Position numbers and translations under genes: made by a program
Source: a virus
DNA length: 64,000 nucleotides
IMG/VR virus record: IMGVR_UViG_3300025099_000012
Location: 1-64,000 of that record
Strand: one strand, 5' to 3'
Notes under the pieces: model-generated
What the model was told of the DNA's origin: nothing
Databases searched by the model: none
Seen by the model: only the letters and a program-made list of their open reading frames with translations
Shown: piece by piece, positions 48,173-56,266 of the stretch
Layout: each line of letters opens with the position of its first letter
How positions within the stretch are numbered: the stretch's first letter is position 1

Positions 48173-49408
48173 TTACCCTAAATATTGTTCAGCGCTACCG
48201 CCTTGCATTTGATTCTCCAGAGAATTTCTGCGACGACGCTCATCTTCAATTATATTACCTCCAACTTGACCTGCGGCTAATCCAGCCATCCCGCCAATTA
48301 GTCCACTAATTGCAGCACGTTTGTCCCTTACTCCATACTTTGCTCCAGCCAATCCACCAGCTAATGCCGTTGCAAAAGGAATAACTCCTGTTGTAACTGG
48401 CAGACCTCTTCCCAAAAACTGAACCTCAGGTCCGTGAATACCTTCATCTGTAAACTTAAGTGCACCTGCTCCAATAGTCACATCGCCATCTAGTGGGTTG
48501 TAGTCTTCGCGCTTGTCATACTTAAATGCTTGGTAGCGGTTGTAATCCTCACGACTTACATCTGGTCTTACTTTCTTAAACTCTTCATAAGGAAGTAATT
48601 GACCGGTCCTACCCATTAAATACTTAAGACCAATTTCACCAATAATGTTTGCGCTTTTTGTTGGATCCTCTTCTGAAGGAATTGCCGCTTTATATCCCTC
48701 AGCACCTCCAAATGGGCTCATAAGCCCTAGTCCGGTATTAATTGCAATGCCAGTAGGTATTGCTAATGCTTGGACCATCCCAGGGCTGTAATTACGCTTT
48801 TGTAAATCACCTGAATCATCAAAGCTGTATCCACGAGCTGCTGTTAATTTGTCATCTATATACTTTGCTTTTTTACTATCCACCATTTCTTTGATGGAGT
48901 CCTTATCTTGTATATTCAAATATCTTGGAACATTGCCCTCTGGTGTAGACCTGAATGGAATCTCAGAGCTTTGTACACGAGACTTTTTATAAAGCTCTGG
49001 GACAACACGAGACAATGCTTGCTCATTAATTACTTCACCTGTTGCCTGTAGTGCGTTGAGTAGCCAGTACACACTACGGGTGGTGTCCTGAGTCAAGTCA
49101 TTAGCAACACTTCCCATTATTTGTCCAGACTTTCGAGCATTACTGCCTTTCAGCTGCATGTCTAGCTCTTCAAGCGCTTGACGTTTTTCAGGCCTCAGGT
49201 TTCCTGTAAGTTCTTGTATTCGAAATGCGGCAGGGTGGGTTCCCATAAGAGAATCCCATTTAGTTGATTCTTCAGTTTGACCGCTTAGCTTCCGATCTCG
49301 AAGCATTGCATTTCTACGATCCTCACGTCCTAGCGAATAGTCATCTTTAAAGCCTTCACCAAAGTCGCTGAGGATATTCCGAATCATCTGCATCCGATCT
49401 TTTGCCAT
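48173..49408 (-). CDS. virion-cluster protein with C-terminal glycine-zipper helices
   Basis: This 411-residue protein has a N-terminal helical charged region (MIRNILSDFGEGFKDDYS), a middle domain (YSPGMVQALAIPTGIAIN) and a C-terminal pair of glycine-zipper helices (VIPFATALAGGLAGAKYG; SGLIGGMAGLAAGQVGG) followed by a basic tail. Good candidate for an ejected membrane channel protein. It overlaps the upstream start by one base. Confidence 0.65.
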   Translation of the reverse strand: MAKDRMQMIRNILSDFGEGFKDDYSLGREDRRNAMLRDRKLSGQTEESTKWDSLMGTHPAAFRIQELTGNLRPEKRQALEELDMQLKGSNARKSGQIMGSVANDLTQDTTRSVYWLLNALQATGEVINEQALSRVVPELYKKSRVQSSEIPFRSTPEGNVPRYLNIQDKDSIKEMVDSKKAKYIDDKLTAARGYSFDDSGDLQKRNYSPGMVQALAIPTGIAINTGLGLMSPFGGAEGYKAAIPSEEDPTKSANIIGEIGLKYLMGRTGQLLPYEEFKKVRPDVSREDYNRYQAFKYDKREDYNPLDGDVTIGAGALKFTDEGIHGPEVQFLGRGLPVTTGVIPFATALAGGLAGAKYGVRDKRAAISGLIGGMAGLAAGQVGGNIIEDERRRRNSLENQMQGGSAEQYLG

Positions 49409-49914
49409 TAACCAATACCTTGGTTGTCGTATAGATAGCTTTGTGTAGATCCTGGTAGCAGTCCTAATTCAGCTAACAGCTTTCCTGTTTGATCCTGTCG
49501 GATCATGTTCTCTAGTGCTTCACGATCCTGTGCACTTAGCTTTTCATAAGGTGTCTGACCTTTTCCACCCATAGCAAGATCTTTACCTTGTTGTAGTTTT
49601 TCAGCAACTACTCGGCCACCCATATCTCCACCAATCGAACCTGCCATATCTAGCATCCTTGCTAGGTTTACATTTGTTCCACCAAGTCTTCCTAAAGCTA
49701 ATCCACCTAAACCACCACCTACTACTGTTGAACCACCAGCAATTAATTTATCTCCAATATCTCCAGGTGTCAGTGCCATTTCTATGCCACCATAAAACAC
49801 TTCTGGAAGAAGACGTTCTCCAAGCGCCATGTTACCCATATATTTTTTTGTAGCAGGATCCCTGAATAAACCTTTGACAGCACTACCTGCAAATCTTCCT
49901 ACTTTACCAATCAT
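49408..49914 (-). CDS. glycine-zipper virion-cluster protein
   Basis: It encodes 168 residues. Contains an apolar glycine-rich segment (GGSTVVGGGLGGLALGRLGG) in the middle and a helical C-terminus (DREALENMIRQDQTG). Part of the same series of membrane-active candidates. Confidence 0.6.
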   Translation of the reverse strand: MIGKVGRFAGSAVKGLFRDPATKKYMGNMALGERLLPEVFYGGIEMALTPGDIGDKLIAGGSTVVGGGLGGLALGRLGGTNVNLARMLDMAGSIGGDMGGRVVAEKLQQGKDLAMGGKGQTPYEKLSAQDREALENMIRQDQTGKLLAELGLLPGSTQSYLYDNQGIG

Positions 49915-49954
49915 TATTCCTTACGCAGATTAATAGTTATCAATATTATATCTT

Positions 49955-50242
49955 TTAGGTAACCTCTTGACCAAATTGTGGATTGTTGAAGTTATCCATC
50001 CAGTTATCTGTTATTTTTGCGTTCTTTGGATCTTCCATATACTGCTGAACTCTGAATCTTGCTTCTGTTCTAGTATTTTCTGGACGACTAAAGTTTTCTG
50101 GATGTTTTACATCTGGCACCCCTGCACTGTATCCAATGATGCTTGGTGCAAACATTTTATCTTCTTGTGTCCTTTTCCCCTGTGCAATTTCATTACGGTT
50201 TTGCAGATCTACACGGGCTAAATTTCTCTTGTTAAAACTCAT
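49955..50242 (-). CDS. small hypothetical protein
   Basis: It encodes 95 polar residues (NKRNLARVDLQNRNEIAQG, RVQQYMEDPKNAKITDNW). Very little hydrophobic core; probably extended or disordered. It sits 2 nt after the large gene at 50245. Confidence 0.6.
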   Translation of the reverse strand: MSFNKRNLARVDLQNRNEIAQGKRTQEDKMFAPSIIGYSAGVPDVKHPENFSRPENTRTEARFRVQQYMEDPKNAKITDNWMDNFNNPQFGQEVT

Positions 50243-50244
50243 GA

Positions 50245-52386
50245 TCAGGCTCGGGGGAAACGTGAACGACGGCCTACTGGAGGCAGTTGGGAAATAATTG
50301 AACTCATTGCATCTGCACGACGAGTGAGGTCCTCATCTGCTCTGCGTTGTACAGCTTGTGCACCAATGATGTTGGATTTATTGCGCTTACGGCGAATAGC
50401 CGCATCTGCTCTGGATTCAGGTCTCTTTTTCTTTTCTGCAGCTGCTTGGGCACGACCCTCACTCAGCTGTTTAAGATTTGATCGAATCGCGGCAGGGTCT
50501 GATTCACCAGTGTTGTTATAGACCAGTTGCTGACCAAACGTAGACAGTGGGTTGGTTGAGCGCTGCGCGGGCATCCCAATATATGGCTTTTGCGCTCCTG
50601 ATGTTTCTAGCTTGCCGAACCGCTTTTTAATGTCTTCTTCTGCACCTCTTCCTGAACCTAATTCACCGCGAGTACCAATTGGTGCTCTAGTGCCTCCTTT
50701 CTGTTGAGCAATTTGAATGCTTCCAAATCCTTCTGAGGGTGAATCAAATACAACACCGCCACGCTTACGGCGTTCATTCTCTACTAGTGCTTGAGCGGTA
50801 CCACCACTGACACCTTTATAGCTTTCAGGTGATAAGGAGATTTGAGGTTGTTCAATGGGAGTGTTTGTTCTCCCCAAGTAAGTGCCTGTTGGGTTTTGAT
50901 TAACTGATGAACGACGGGCAGCGTCTAGTTGGAACAATGAGTTAGCCAATCGCTGTTCATCTCCACTTCCCAGGTCCAATTTGTTCATTAATCCGCTAAC
51001 AACCTGTGTTCCAGCTGGAATATTATTTTCAAATTGATCTTTAATATACAGTGTGTTTCCTTTACGCTTCAGCTCTTGATTTACAAACGTTGCAGCTTTC
51101 TCAAGCTCATCAATTGACCGGATATTTCCTGATATCTGCTGTAGAGCGGGATTTTTCATACGAACACCCAGTGCACGCAGTTTATTTGCGAAATTTGATG
51201 TCTCTTTAGAGATATTTGCCTGTGGGTAACGGGGAGGAGTGCTTCCTGTGTCCTGAACCATGGCAGGGAGGTTGCTTGCAACCCACTCACGCGCAGTTTG
51301 TGGATTCTGTGGAGCATTCATCATCTGAGCAGTGTCAGGTGTGTTAGCTCCTTGGGTTGAAAGGCTGATACCTAAAGCAGGGTCCAAAGCAATAGGAGCC
51401 TTGGTCACTGGATCTGCATATCCCACAATCCGTCCAGTGTTATCAACGATCTCTTCTGCATTAGGGAAGGTTCCCTGTGGACCTTGGCGAATGACCTGTG
51501 TTTGTTCCATACCTCCAAGGGAGCCTGCGGCTCCGAGGCGGCGAATTTCACCAATACGGCCAATAGCTTCATCAGCCATGGCACCTGGTCCGTTAACTGT
51601 GTAACCCAACCGTGCATAAGTATCCGCTAGATGACCCACAGCTTCATCATTCTCTGCTCTCATCTGTGGGCTAAAGCGAGCACTGTCACCTCGTACTGTT
51701 GCTCGTCCAACTCGTGCATCAGCTACCCTTTCATTCCCTAAATAGACGTTGAGAGCGTCCATTGCTGTCTTTGTTTCGCTATCAACCCCAGATCCACCGA
51801 ATACACGGGCAATAGATCCACCAATTCCACTCTGTTGCCGTTCAGCAGAACGTTGTAGATCACTCAAAGCATCACTAAGCACCGATTTAGGAGCATTGGC
51901 ACCTATATATCCCAGTGGTTCTATAAATGTTTGCTTTCCTACAAAGGCTTTGCCATCTTTTTTGCGCTTTCTACGGCGTAATCCTTCGAATTCGCCATAT
52001 TCAAGAGGCTTTTGCTCTTCTAAAGTCTCTCTACGAACTAATCCAGTCTCTTCATCCTCCGTAAAACCTCGATCATACGCTCTATATGTCTGCTCATCGT
52101 CCTGCATTTGGCCAAAAGCAGCAATTAATTCATCATCATCAAGATATTTAAGATCATCTAACTCTTGACGACCTACTTCAGCCCTAGTTGTCTTCTCTGA
52201 CTGTGCAATCTCACGTAGATATTGTTCTGGATCAAACTGTTGGTCAGCCCTAGCCTGTCGACGTCGCTTACGAGACACAGCTTCAAGCATCTGTTCTTGC
52301 GTCAACCCAAGGGTTTGACGTGCGGCCTGAAATTGTGCACTCTCTATTAATGCATTGTTTAGGGCTTGTTTAGCTTCTAGTGACAC
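50245..52386 (-). CDS. large hypothetical virion/internal protein
   Basis: This 713-residue protein starts with GTG 52386. It begins with a helix (KQALNNALIESAQFQAARQ) and a basic run (SRKRRRQARADQ). It is Arg/Gln/Ala-rich throughout with a central folded part (about 225-330, LADTYARLGYTVNGPGAMAD) and a long helical segment (about 400-470, LEKAATFVNQELKRKG). The last 90 residues are very basic. Size, composition and place suggest a major internal or ejected virion protein. No family recognised. Confidence 0.65.
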   Translation of the reverse strand: MSLEAKQALNNALIESAQFQAARQTLGLTQEQMLEAVSRKRRRQARADQQFDPEQYLREIAQSEKTTRAEVGRQELDDLKYLDDDELIAAFGQMQDDEQTYRAYDRGFTEDEETGLVRRETLEEQKPLEYGEFEGLRRRKRKKDGKAFVGKQTFIEPLGYIGANAPKSVLSDALSDLQRSAERQQSGIGGSIARVFGGSGVDSETKTAMDALNVYLGNERVADARVGRATVRGDSARFSPQMRAENDEAVGHLADTYARLGYTVNGPGAMADEAIGRIGEIRRLGAAGSLGGMEQTQVIRQGPQGTFPNAEEIVDNTGRIVGYADPVTKAPIALDPALGISLSTQGANTPDTAQMMNAPQNPQTAREWVASNLPAMVQDTGSTPPRYPQANISKETSNFANKLRALGVRMKNPALQQISGNIRSIDELEKAATFVNQELKRKGNTLYIKDQFENNIPAGTQVVSGLMNKLDLGSGDEQRLANSLFQLDAARRSSVNQNPTGTYLGRTNTPIEQPQISLSPESYKGVSGGTAQALVENERRKRGGVVFDSPSEGFGSIQIAQQKGGTRAPIGTRGELGSGRGAEEDIKKRFGKLETSGAQKPYIGMPAQRSTNPLSTFGQQLVYNNTGESDPAAIRSNLKQLSEGRAQAAAEKKKRPESRADAAIRRKRNKSNIIGAQAVQRRADEDLTRRADAMSSIISQLPPVGRRSRFPRA

Positions 52387-52408
52387 TATTTCTACTGCGT
52401 AAACCTAC

Positions 52409-52418
52409 AACTATTGTA
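52409..52418 (-). promoter_or_regulatory. putative phage promoter -10 box
   Basis: The minus strand reads TACAATAGTT, identical to the copy at 726, 23 nt before the GTG at 52386. Confidence 0.55.
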
Positions 52419-52435
52419 GATAATTTAAATATCTT

Positions 52436-53479
52436 TTATATTCCCAATAACCGTGTAAAGTAATTGCTGTTTATATCACTCTTGATAGGTACTCCCGTTA
52501 TGTTTTCTGCTAGCTGTTGCATTGCACTATTATTCATTAAAGCTTTGTAGTCAATAGGATCGGACTGATTAAATGCATCTGCATAGTTTGTTGTAGACGG
52601 AGCAGGCATATCTTTGATTATTGGTTTTATGTTGGGATTTTTGTAAGAATTGATTACTGCGTTTGTTGCTTCATCTTTAAATTCCTGTGCTTGTGGAATG
52701 ATACGCACATCTGGTTCGCCTGATCCATCTACATCTACTTCTACACTTCCACCTTTGTTCCCATGAATTGCATCAAACTTTGCTGGATTGAAATCCTCAC
52801 CCTTGCTAACATCTTGATTCATTACTCTGTAGTCGCTCATTAGGTCCCTTCGATCTTGAGCTTTTTCTTTTGCAACACCTTTTGTATATTCTTTGTATGC
52901 CAAAGCAGGGTTTTGTTGTGCCCATATTGCTAGATTCTCTCCATTCTTTTGACCTTTGAAATAGTCTTGCATTGCATCTTTGTTTGCTTCACCCGCTTTA
53001 AAGTTAGATGCATATTGCTCAGTAGCGTTTGGGTCTAACCGAGGACCTTTCGATAGAGGAGGTGCATCATTTAGATCTGGATCTGGATCTGGATCTGGAT
53101 CTGGATCTGGTGTGTCAACCGTTGTTTTAAAACTCTTCATCAGTGGAGTTATTGTCTTTGGCGTGAACACTGCATTGTTCCCTTGCTCTAACCCATACCA
53201 CGTGGTACCGCCTAATTGAATGGTGTTAGGTACATAGCCTTCTTTTTCCAAAAAATAATTGTCAGCATCTTGGAATTTTACATCTTTAACTAAAACTGCT
53301 GGCTTATTGTTCAAAACTGTTGAGGTTCCATCAAACCTGCCTCCAGTTTGCCCCTGCAATCCCGTAAATTTTGATCCAGGTGTCATTAATTTAGCAGTAA
53401 CCGCTTTTTGTAAAGCAACCTGTGCTTTTTTCCGAGCACTATTTGCACTTGTTGTTCTTCTTCTATTACTTGCGGGCAT
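52436..53479 (-). CDS. hypothetical protein with (Asp-Pro)n linker
   Basis: It encodes 347 residues. The N-terminus is basic (SNRRRTTSANSARKKAQ), then a small beta domain (PAVLVKDVKFQDADNYFL; TTWYGLEQGNNAVF), then an Asp-Pro repeat linker near residue 130, then a helical C-terminal half (YTKGVAKEKAQDRRDLM). First gene of the minus-strand virion block next to the divergent control region. Likely virion protein; unrecognised. Confidence 0.6.
   Translation of the reverse strand: MPASNRRRTTSANSARKKAQVALQKAVTAKLMTPGSKFTGLQGQTGGRFDGTSTVLNNKPAVLVKDVKFQDADNYFLEKEGYVPNTIQLGGTTWYGLEQGNNAVFTPKTITPLMKSFKTTVDTPDPDPDPDPDPDLNDAPPLSKGPRLDPNATEQYASNFKAGEANKDAMQDYFKGQKNGENLAIWAQQNPALAYKEYTKGVAKEKAQDRRDLMSDYRVMNQDVSKGEDFNPAKFDAIHGNKGGSVEVDVDGSGEPDVRIIPQAQEFKDEATNAVINSYKNPNIKPIIKDMPAPSTTNYADAFNQSDPIDYKALMNNSAMQQLAENITGVPIKSDINSNYFTRLLGI
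53069..53108. repeat. hexanucleotide tandem repeat GGATCT in coding sequence
   Basis: About six tandem GGATCT units encode an alternating Asp-Pro linker in the gene at 52436. Such in-frame hexamer repeats can change length by slippage without breaking the frame. Confidence 0.85.
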
Positions 53480-54141
53480 ATCTAATTTGCAAATATCTTT
53501 AATTTTACCTAATTCAAAAACTACTCTTGCTACGCTATTTCCCTATATTGTTTATTTGAAAATGATAGGAGGAGGAGAGTAGCTAGGAATTAACAAGGGA
53601 TATATACAAAACAAGCGTATTTTGCGTAGTTCGTAGTTTCGATTCAAACAAAGCAGCGCTGCATCGTGATATCAGTAATTGTCAACGTCCGCTAACACAG
53701 CCATATTTAGTTTGTACCCGAAAATAAAGACCATATACCCAAATATTCTTGGGTCAGAGTCAGCTAAATTGACATATGGCACAAAAAGATCCCCTATAGG
53801 ACCCTAAATTAGTTAGAAAATTTTCGACACGTCTAATCCCTTCTGTACCCCGGTAACCGGTGGAACAAAAAAAATAGTCACAAGTTTTACATGTGATTTT
53901 TCTTTTGATTTAACTTCTGTTAAACAGAAGGATTCAACTCAAGTTAACAACAGTTAATTTTACACAAGATGTTTCACATTTGTTTAACTTATGTTGTAAC
54001 AGTTGAGTTCTTACACATGTAACGTTCACTTAACAGAAGTATAACTTTCGTTTATACATCTGTCGTTGACGTATGTGTATTCATTGATGACTCATGTCTC
54101 ACCTCGTAGAGATGTCATCATTCCCCCTCAATTCAATTACC
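53480..54141. promoter_or_regulatory. divergent intergenic control region with palindromes
   Basis: No credible gene lies in these 660 bases, where minus-strand virion transcription and plus-strand small-gene transcription diverge. Visible elements include the palindrome GCAGCGCTGC (53653-53662), CCCAA/TTGGG (53738-53753), CTTCTGTT-A-AACAGAAG (53914-53930), TTAAC-aaca-GTTAA (about 53944-53957) and a further TTAACAGAAG near 54032. The TTAACAGAAG family repeats suggest binding sites for a regulator or an initiator. Candidate early promoter or origin region. Confidence 0.5.
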
Positions 54142-54190
54142 GAACACACTCACTCACGCCTATCGGCGTGTCTATTAGTTAGTGTTCTTT
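54142..54190 (+). terminator. array hairpin element 1
   Basis: GAACAC (54142) and GTGTTC (54182) flank the stem CACGCC-TATC-GGCGTG (54155-54170), followed by the TGTTCTTT signature. It is the first element of the array and lies just ahead of the A-depleted tract. Confidence 0.75.
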
Positions 54191-54415
54191 GCTCGTTCTG
54201 TCGTGCTCGCTGTTTTCTCCGCCTCGTTCCTCGTTGGCTTTGGCTTGGCTTTCGCTCCTCGTCGCTCCGTCTTCTGTGAGGCTCCCTCTGGTACCCCTGG
54301 CGTCTGCGCTTCTCGCGTGGCTTTGCCTCTGCTTCCGTTCGTCTTCGCCTTTTGGTGGCTGCGTCTTGCTCCTCGCGGTTGCTCGGTGTTCGTTCTTTGA
54401 GGGCTTTGCCCTCTG
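54182..54415. other. 234-nt adenine-depleted tract (3 A on plus strand)
   Basis: The plus strand has only three A (54279, 54293, 54400) in 234 nt, against about a quarter to a third elsewhere. C, G and T alternate without a simple repeat. All plus-strand frames are open simply because stop codons need A, so open frames here are not evidence for a protein. It lies between array elements 1 and 2 and ends with hairpin GAGGGC-ttt-GCCCTC (54399-54413). Confidence 0.8.
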
Positions 54416-54463
54416 AACACATTTAACTCGCTGACTCGCGAGTCTATTCATTAGTGTTCTTTT
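54415..54463 (+). terminator. array hairpin element 2
   Basis: GAACAC (54415) and GTGTTC (54454) enclose ACTCGC-TGACTC-GCGAGT (54426-54443). The loop TGACTC recurs at 58989, 59169 and 61853. Confidence 0.8.
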
Positions 54464-54475
54464 TATATAACAGCC

Positions 54476-54619
54476 ATGTTCACGATCGTTGATCTTCTCA
54501 CAATGAAGGAACTTGCTACCTTCTCCTGTCACTACAAAGCTTCCTGTCGTGTAGCAGAGATGGAAGAAGAGTTAGATGCCAAAGGAATCAAACATGAGTT
54601 CCTGATTTGGCCTGAGTAA
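54476..54619 (+). CDS. 47-residue array protein
   Basis: ATG 54476 to TAA 54619. It has a helical Cys-containing middle (LATFSCHYKASCRVAEMEEEL) and ends KHEFLIWPE; the ELxxKGIxHEFLIW pattern is that of small phage early proteins. It begins 12 nt after element 2 and ends just before element 3. Confidence 0.7.
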   Translation: MFTIVDLLTMKELATFSCHYKASCRVAEMEEELDAKGIKHEFLIWPE

Positions 54620-54622
54620 GGC

Positions 54623-54668
54623 AACACATGAGCCCGTCTATCGACGGGTCTATTTCACTGTGTTCTTT
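54623..54668 (+). terminator. array hairpin element 3
   Basis: AACACA...TGTGTT flank CCCGTC-TATC-GACGGG (inner stem), followed by CTATTTCACTGTGTTCTTT. Same layout as elements 4-7 with different stem bases. Confidence 0.8.
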
Positions 54669-54682
54669 ATGAGTATGCACTC

Positions 54683-54844
54683 ATGTCCATTCGTAATTGG
54701 GAAGCCCACCTTGAAATCCAAGGGTGCCATATCGCATCCTTCAAGTTGTCTAACCCAAACGAACTTGCGGACAAGGTGACACTGGATGACCTCCAGTTCT
54801 GCGACAAGATCACACTTGTCCCTGTCCGCTTGCCTCGTGACTGA
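54683..54844 (+). CDS. 53-residue array protein
   Basis: ATG 54683 to TGA 54844; an earlier ATG at 54669 in another frame gives a less protein-like product. It is mixed alpha/beta (RNWEAHLEIQGCHIASF, DKVTLDDLQFCDKITLVPV). Its TGA is the start of the outer repeat of element 4 (TGAACACA). Function unknown. Confidence 0.7.
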   Translation: MSIRNWEAHLEIQGCHIASFKLSNPNELADKVTLDDLQFCDKITLVPVRLPRD

Positions 54845-54891
54845 ACACAAGTGCAGGCGTCTATCGACGTCTGTATTTTTTCGTGTTCTTT
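54843..54891 (+). terminator. array hairpin element 4
   Basis: GAACAC (54843) and GTGTTC (54883) flank GGCGTC-TATC-GACGTC. The T-rich stretch after the stem (TATTTTTT) makes it a good intrinsic terminator. Confidence 0.85.
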
Positions 54892-54902
54892 ACATCAAAC
54901 AG

Positions 54903-55073
54903 ATGTACACAGTTTCCTACTTCGAAGTTCACTGTGATGACGGTATCCCTGAAGCTACTCGCCAGTACTTCAATACCTACCACGAAGCACAGGCTTACGC
55001 TAAGTCCTTCGATGACTGGGACGACGTTCGCGTTGATTACCTCCAGGTAAACACAGAACCTCTCCCCTTCTGA
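54903..55073 (+). CDS. 56-residue array protein
   Basis: ATG 54903 to TGA 55073. Strand-helix-strand with aromatics (YTVSYFEVHCDDGIPEAT, FNTYHEAQAYAKSFDDW, VRVDYLQV). This pattern, with a helix of type EAxAYAxSF, resembles small cyanophage proteins built on one beta-alpha-beta unit; the 42-residue protein at 55131 shares it. Confidence 0.7.
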   Translation: MYTVSYFEVHCDDGIPEATRQYFNTYHEAQAYAKSFDDWDDVRVDYLQVNTEPLPF

Positions 55074-55120
55074 ACACACATGGCCCGTCAATTGACGGGT
55101 CTATTTCACTGTGTTCTTTT
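55072..55120 (+). terminator. array hairpin element 5
   Basis: GAACACAC and GTGTTC enclose CCCGTC-AATT-GACGGG. It is followed by TCTATTTCACTGTGTTCTTTT, identical to element 3 downstream of the stem although the loop differs. Confidence 0.85.
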
Positions 55121-55130
55121 AATCAATCTC

Positions 55131-55259
55131 ATGATTACTATCAAATTCAACGCTCCTTACACTGGTGCACTCCGCACTCAGTCGTTCTCATCACTTGCAG
55201 AAGCTCAATCAATGATTGACTTCTATGCATCATGTGGAACTAGAGCTTGGTTTGCATAA
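55131..55259 (+). CDS. 42-residue array protein
   Basis: ATG 55131 to TAA 55259. It contains ITIKFNAPYTGALRTQSFSS and LAEAQSMIDFYASCGTRAWF, the same strand-helix-strand plan as the previous array gene. Unknown function. Confidence 0.65.
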   Translation: MITIKFNAPYTGALRTQSFSSLAEAQSMIDFYASCGTRAWFA

Positions 55260-55263
55260 CCAT

Positions 55264-55304
55264 TGAAGGCAGTCTATCGACTGCTTTCTTTCACTGTGTT
55301 CTTT
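55264..55304 (+). terminator. array hairpin element 6
   Basis: Stem GCAGTC-TATC-GACTGC followed by TTTCTTTCACTGTGTTCTTT. The left outer GAACAC arm is degenerate here. Confidence 0.75.
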
Positions 55305-55320
55305 ATATCTAATTCACACT

Positions 55321-55500
55321 ATGAGTAATCCTTACATCACGCAAATCTGTCAACAGACTGGCGCTACTGAGCGCGAAGTCGTCCGTGACATGATGCCTAC
55401 ATTTCGTCCTATGACTTTCCCTTGTGAAATCCATGGACGTCATTTCGAGTCACACGATGACTACATGAATGAGTTACACGAGTTCATAGCTGGTATGTAA
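55321..55500 (+). CDS. 59-residue array protein
   Basis: ATG 55321 to TAA 55500. Two parts: a helix resembling a small HTH-like unit (ITQICQQTGATEREVVRDM) and a His-rich C-terminus (CEIHGRHFESHDDYMNELHE). The C...H...H spacing might bind metal; not assignable to a family. Confidence 0.7.
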   Translation: MSNPYITQICQQTGATEREVVRDMMPTFRPMTFPCEIHGRHFESHDDYMNELHEFIAGM

Positions 55501-55542
55501 CACAATGGCGTCAATTGACGCCTCTATTTCATTGTGTTCTTT
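55499..55542 (+). terminator. array hairpin element 7
   Basis: A perfect outer stem AACACAATG (55499-55507) with CATTGTGTT (55530-55538) encloses GGCGTC-AATT-GACGCC. It is the best-paired copy and shows that inner and outer arms are base-paired together; the previous stop codon lies in its left arm. Confidence 0.85.
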
Positions 55543-55558
55543 CGATACTAAGTATCTC

Positions 55559-55879
55559 ATGCGTAAACTCGCAACCCTTACCAAGATGACTGCTAAAGGC
55601 TTGTCAACTTGGACATTCGCTCAATGTGACAGTGTCTACGTTGCATTCGGTGGTACTACTAACCGATGCATCGTTCTACAGACTAAACGTCACTTAGAGG
55701 ACCTTATGTCTCAATTTGTGTCCTCTTATGGTTACGAGAGACCACGTCCTAAAGCAATTAGCTTGGACGGTGTAAATCTCAAACCTATTAAGCGTGTACC
55801 CCCTTCTATGCAGAAGGAGCTTGCTCTATTAGCAGCAACTCCCTCCCCTGCAGAAGAAGAGTTGGTACCACTCTTTTGA
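55559..55879 (+). CDS. 106-residue array protein
   Basis: ATG 55559 to TGA 55879; the frame is open upstream through the hairpin, but the first Met after the TGTTCTTT signature is used in all neighbours. Beta-rich N-terminus (TWTFAQCDSVYVAFGG, NRCIVLQTKRHLEDLMS) and a Pro-rich C-terminus ending VPLF. Function unknown. Confidence 0.65.
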   Translation: MRKLATLTKMTAKGLSTWTFAQCDSVYVAFGGTTNRCIVLQTKRHLEDLMSQFVSSYGYERPRPKAISLDGVNLKPIKRVPPSMQKELALLAATPSPAEEELVPLF

Positions 55880-55893
55880 GCAATAAGAGTCTT

Positions 55894-55915
55894 GGCGTCT
55901 ATCGACGCCTTTCTC
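55894..55915 (+). terminator. array hairpin element 8 (short form)
   Basis: GGCGTC-TATC-GACGCC followed by TTTCTCCTTCT. It has no TGTGTTCTTT signature or outer arms, unlike elements 3-7. Confidence 0.75.
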
Positions 55916-55957
55916 CTTCTATGCCCTATTGGGCTTATTCACTTATCCGTTACACGT

Positions 55958-56206
55958 ATGCTCATCAAAGTTCCTGGTCAAGATCTCAATCTTCGTTTCT
56001 TCGAAAAAGTTGAGACTGTTGACGACCAGTACAACATCTACGACATTGGCGTAGAGCAGCCTGGAGAAGATGGCAAGACCATCATCGACAGCATCTGTGT
56101 CGGTGGATCTTTCTCCTATGCCAAGTCATTGGTGAAATCCATTGATGACAAAGCTGCGGCTAAGAAAGCTGATGCTTCTGACGCGTCCTCCGCCGCTGCG
56201 GCTTAG
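55958..56206 (+). CDS. 82-residue array protein
   Basis: ATG 55958 to TAG 56206. Beta-rich core (LIKVPGQDLNLRFFEKVE, YNIYDIGVEQPGEDGK, IIDSICVGGSFSYA) followed by a Lys/Ala/Ser tail. The tail ends with an Ala run. Unknown; the C-terminus may be disordered. Confidence 0.65.
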   Translation: MLIKVPGQDLNLRFFEKVETVDDQYNIYDIGVEQPGEDGKTIIDSICVGGSFSYAKSLVKSIDDKAAAKKADASDASSAAAA

Positions 56207-56218
56207 CTTGACGCCTGT

Positions 56219-56240
56219 CCCCGCTACTGCGGGGGCTTAT
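56219..56240 (+). terminator. terminator
   Basis: CCCCGC-TACT-GCGGGG then GCTTATTTTA ends the 55958 gene. Stem bases differ from the other elements. Confidence 0.85.
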
Positions 56241-56266
56241 TTTACTGTTATCCGCTAATCTGACTT

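Noticed and set aside
54150-54422. Long Arg/Glu-rich open frames on the minus strand and hydrophobic frames on the plus strand
   Set aside because: They arise from the A-depleted composition: without A on the plus strand no stop codons can form there, and the minus frames have matching low-complexity products. No start context or family supports them.
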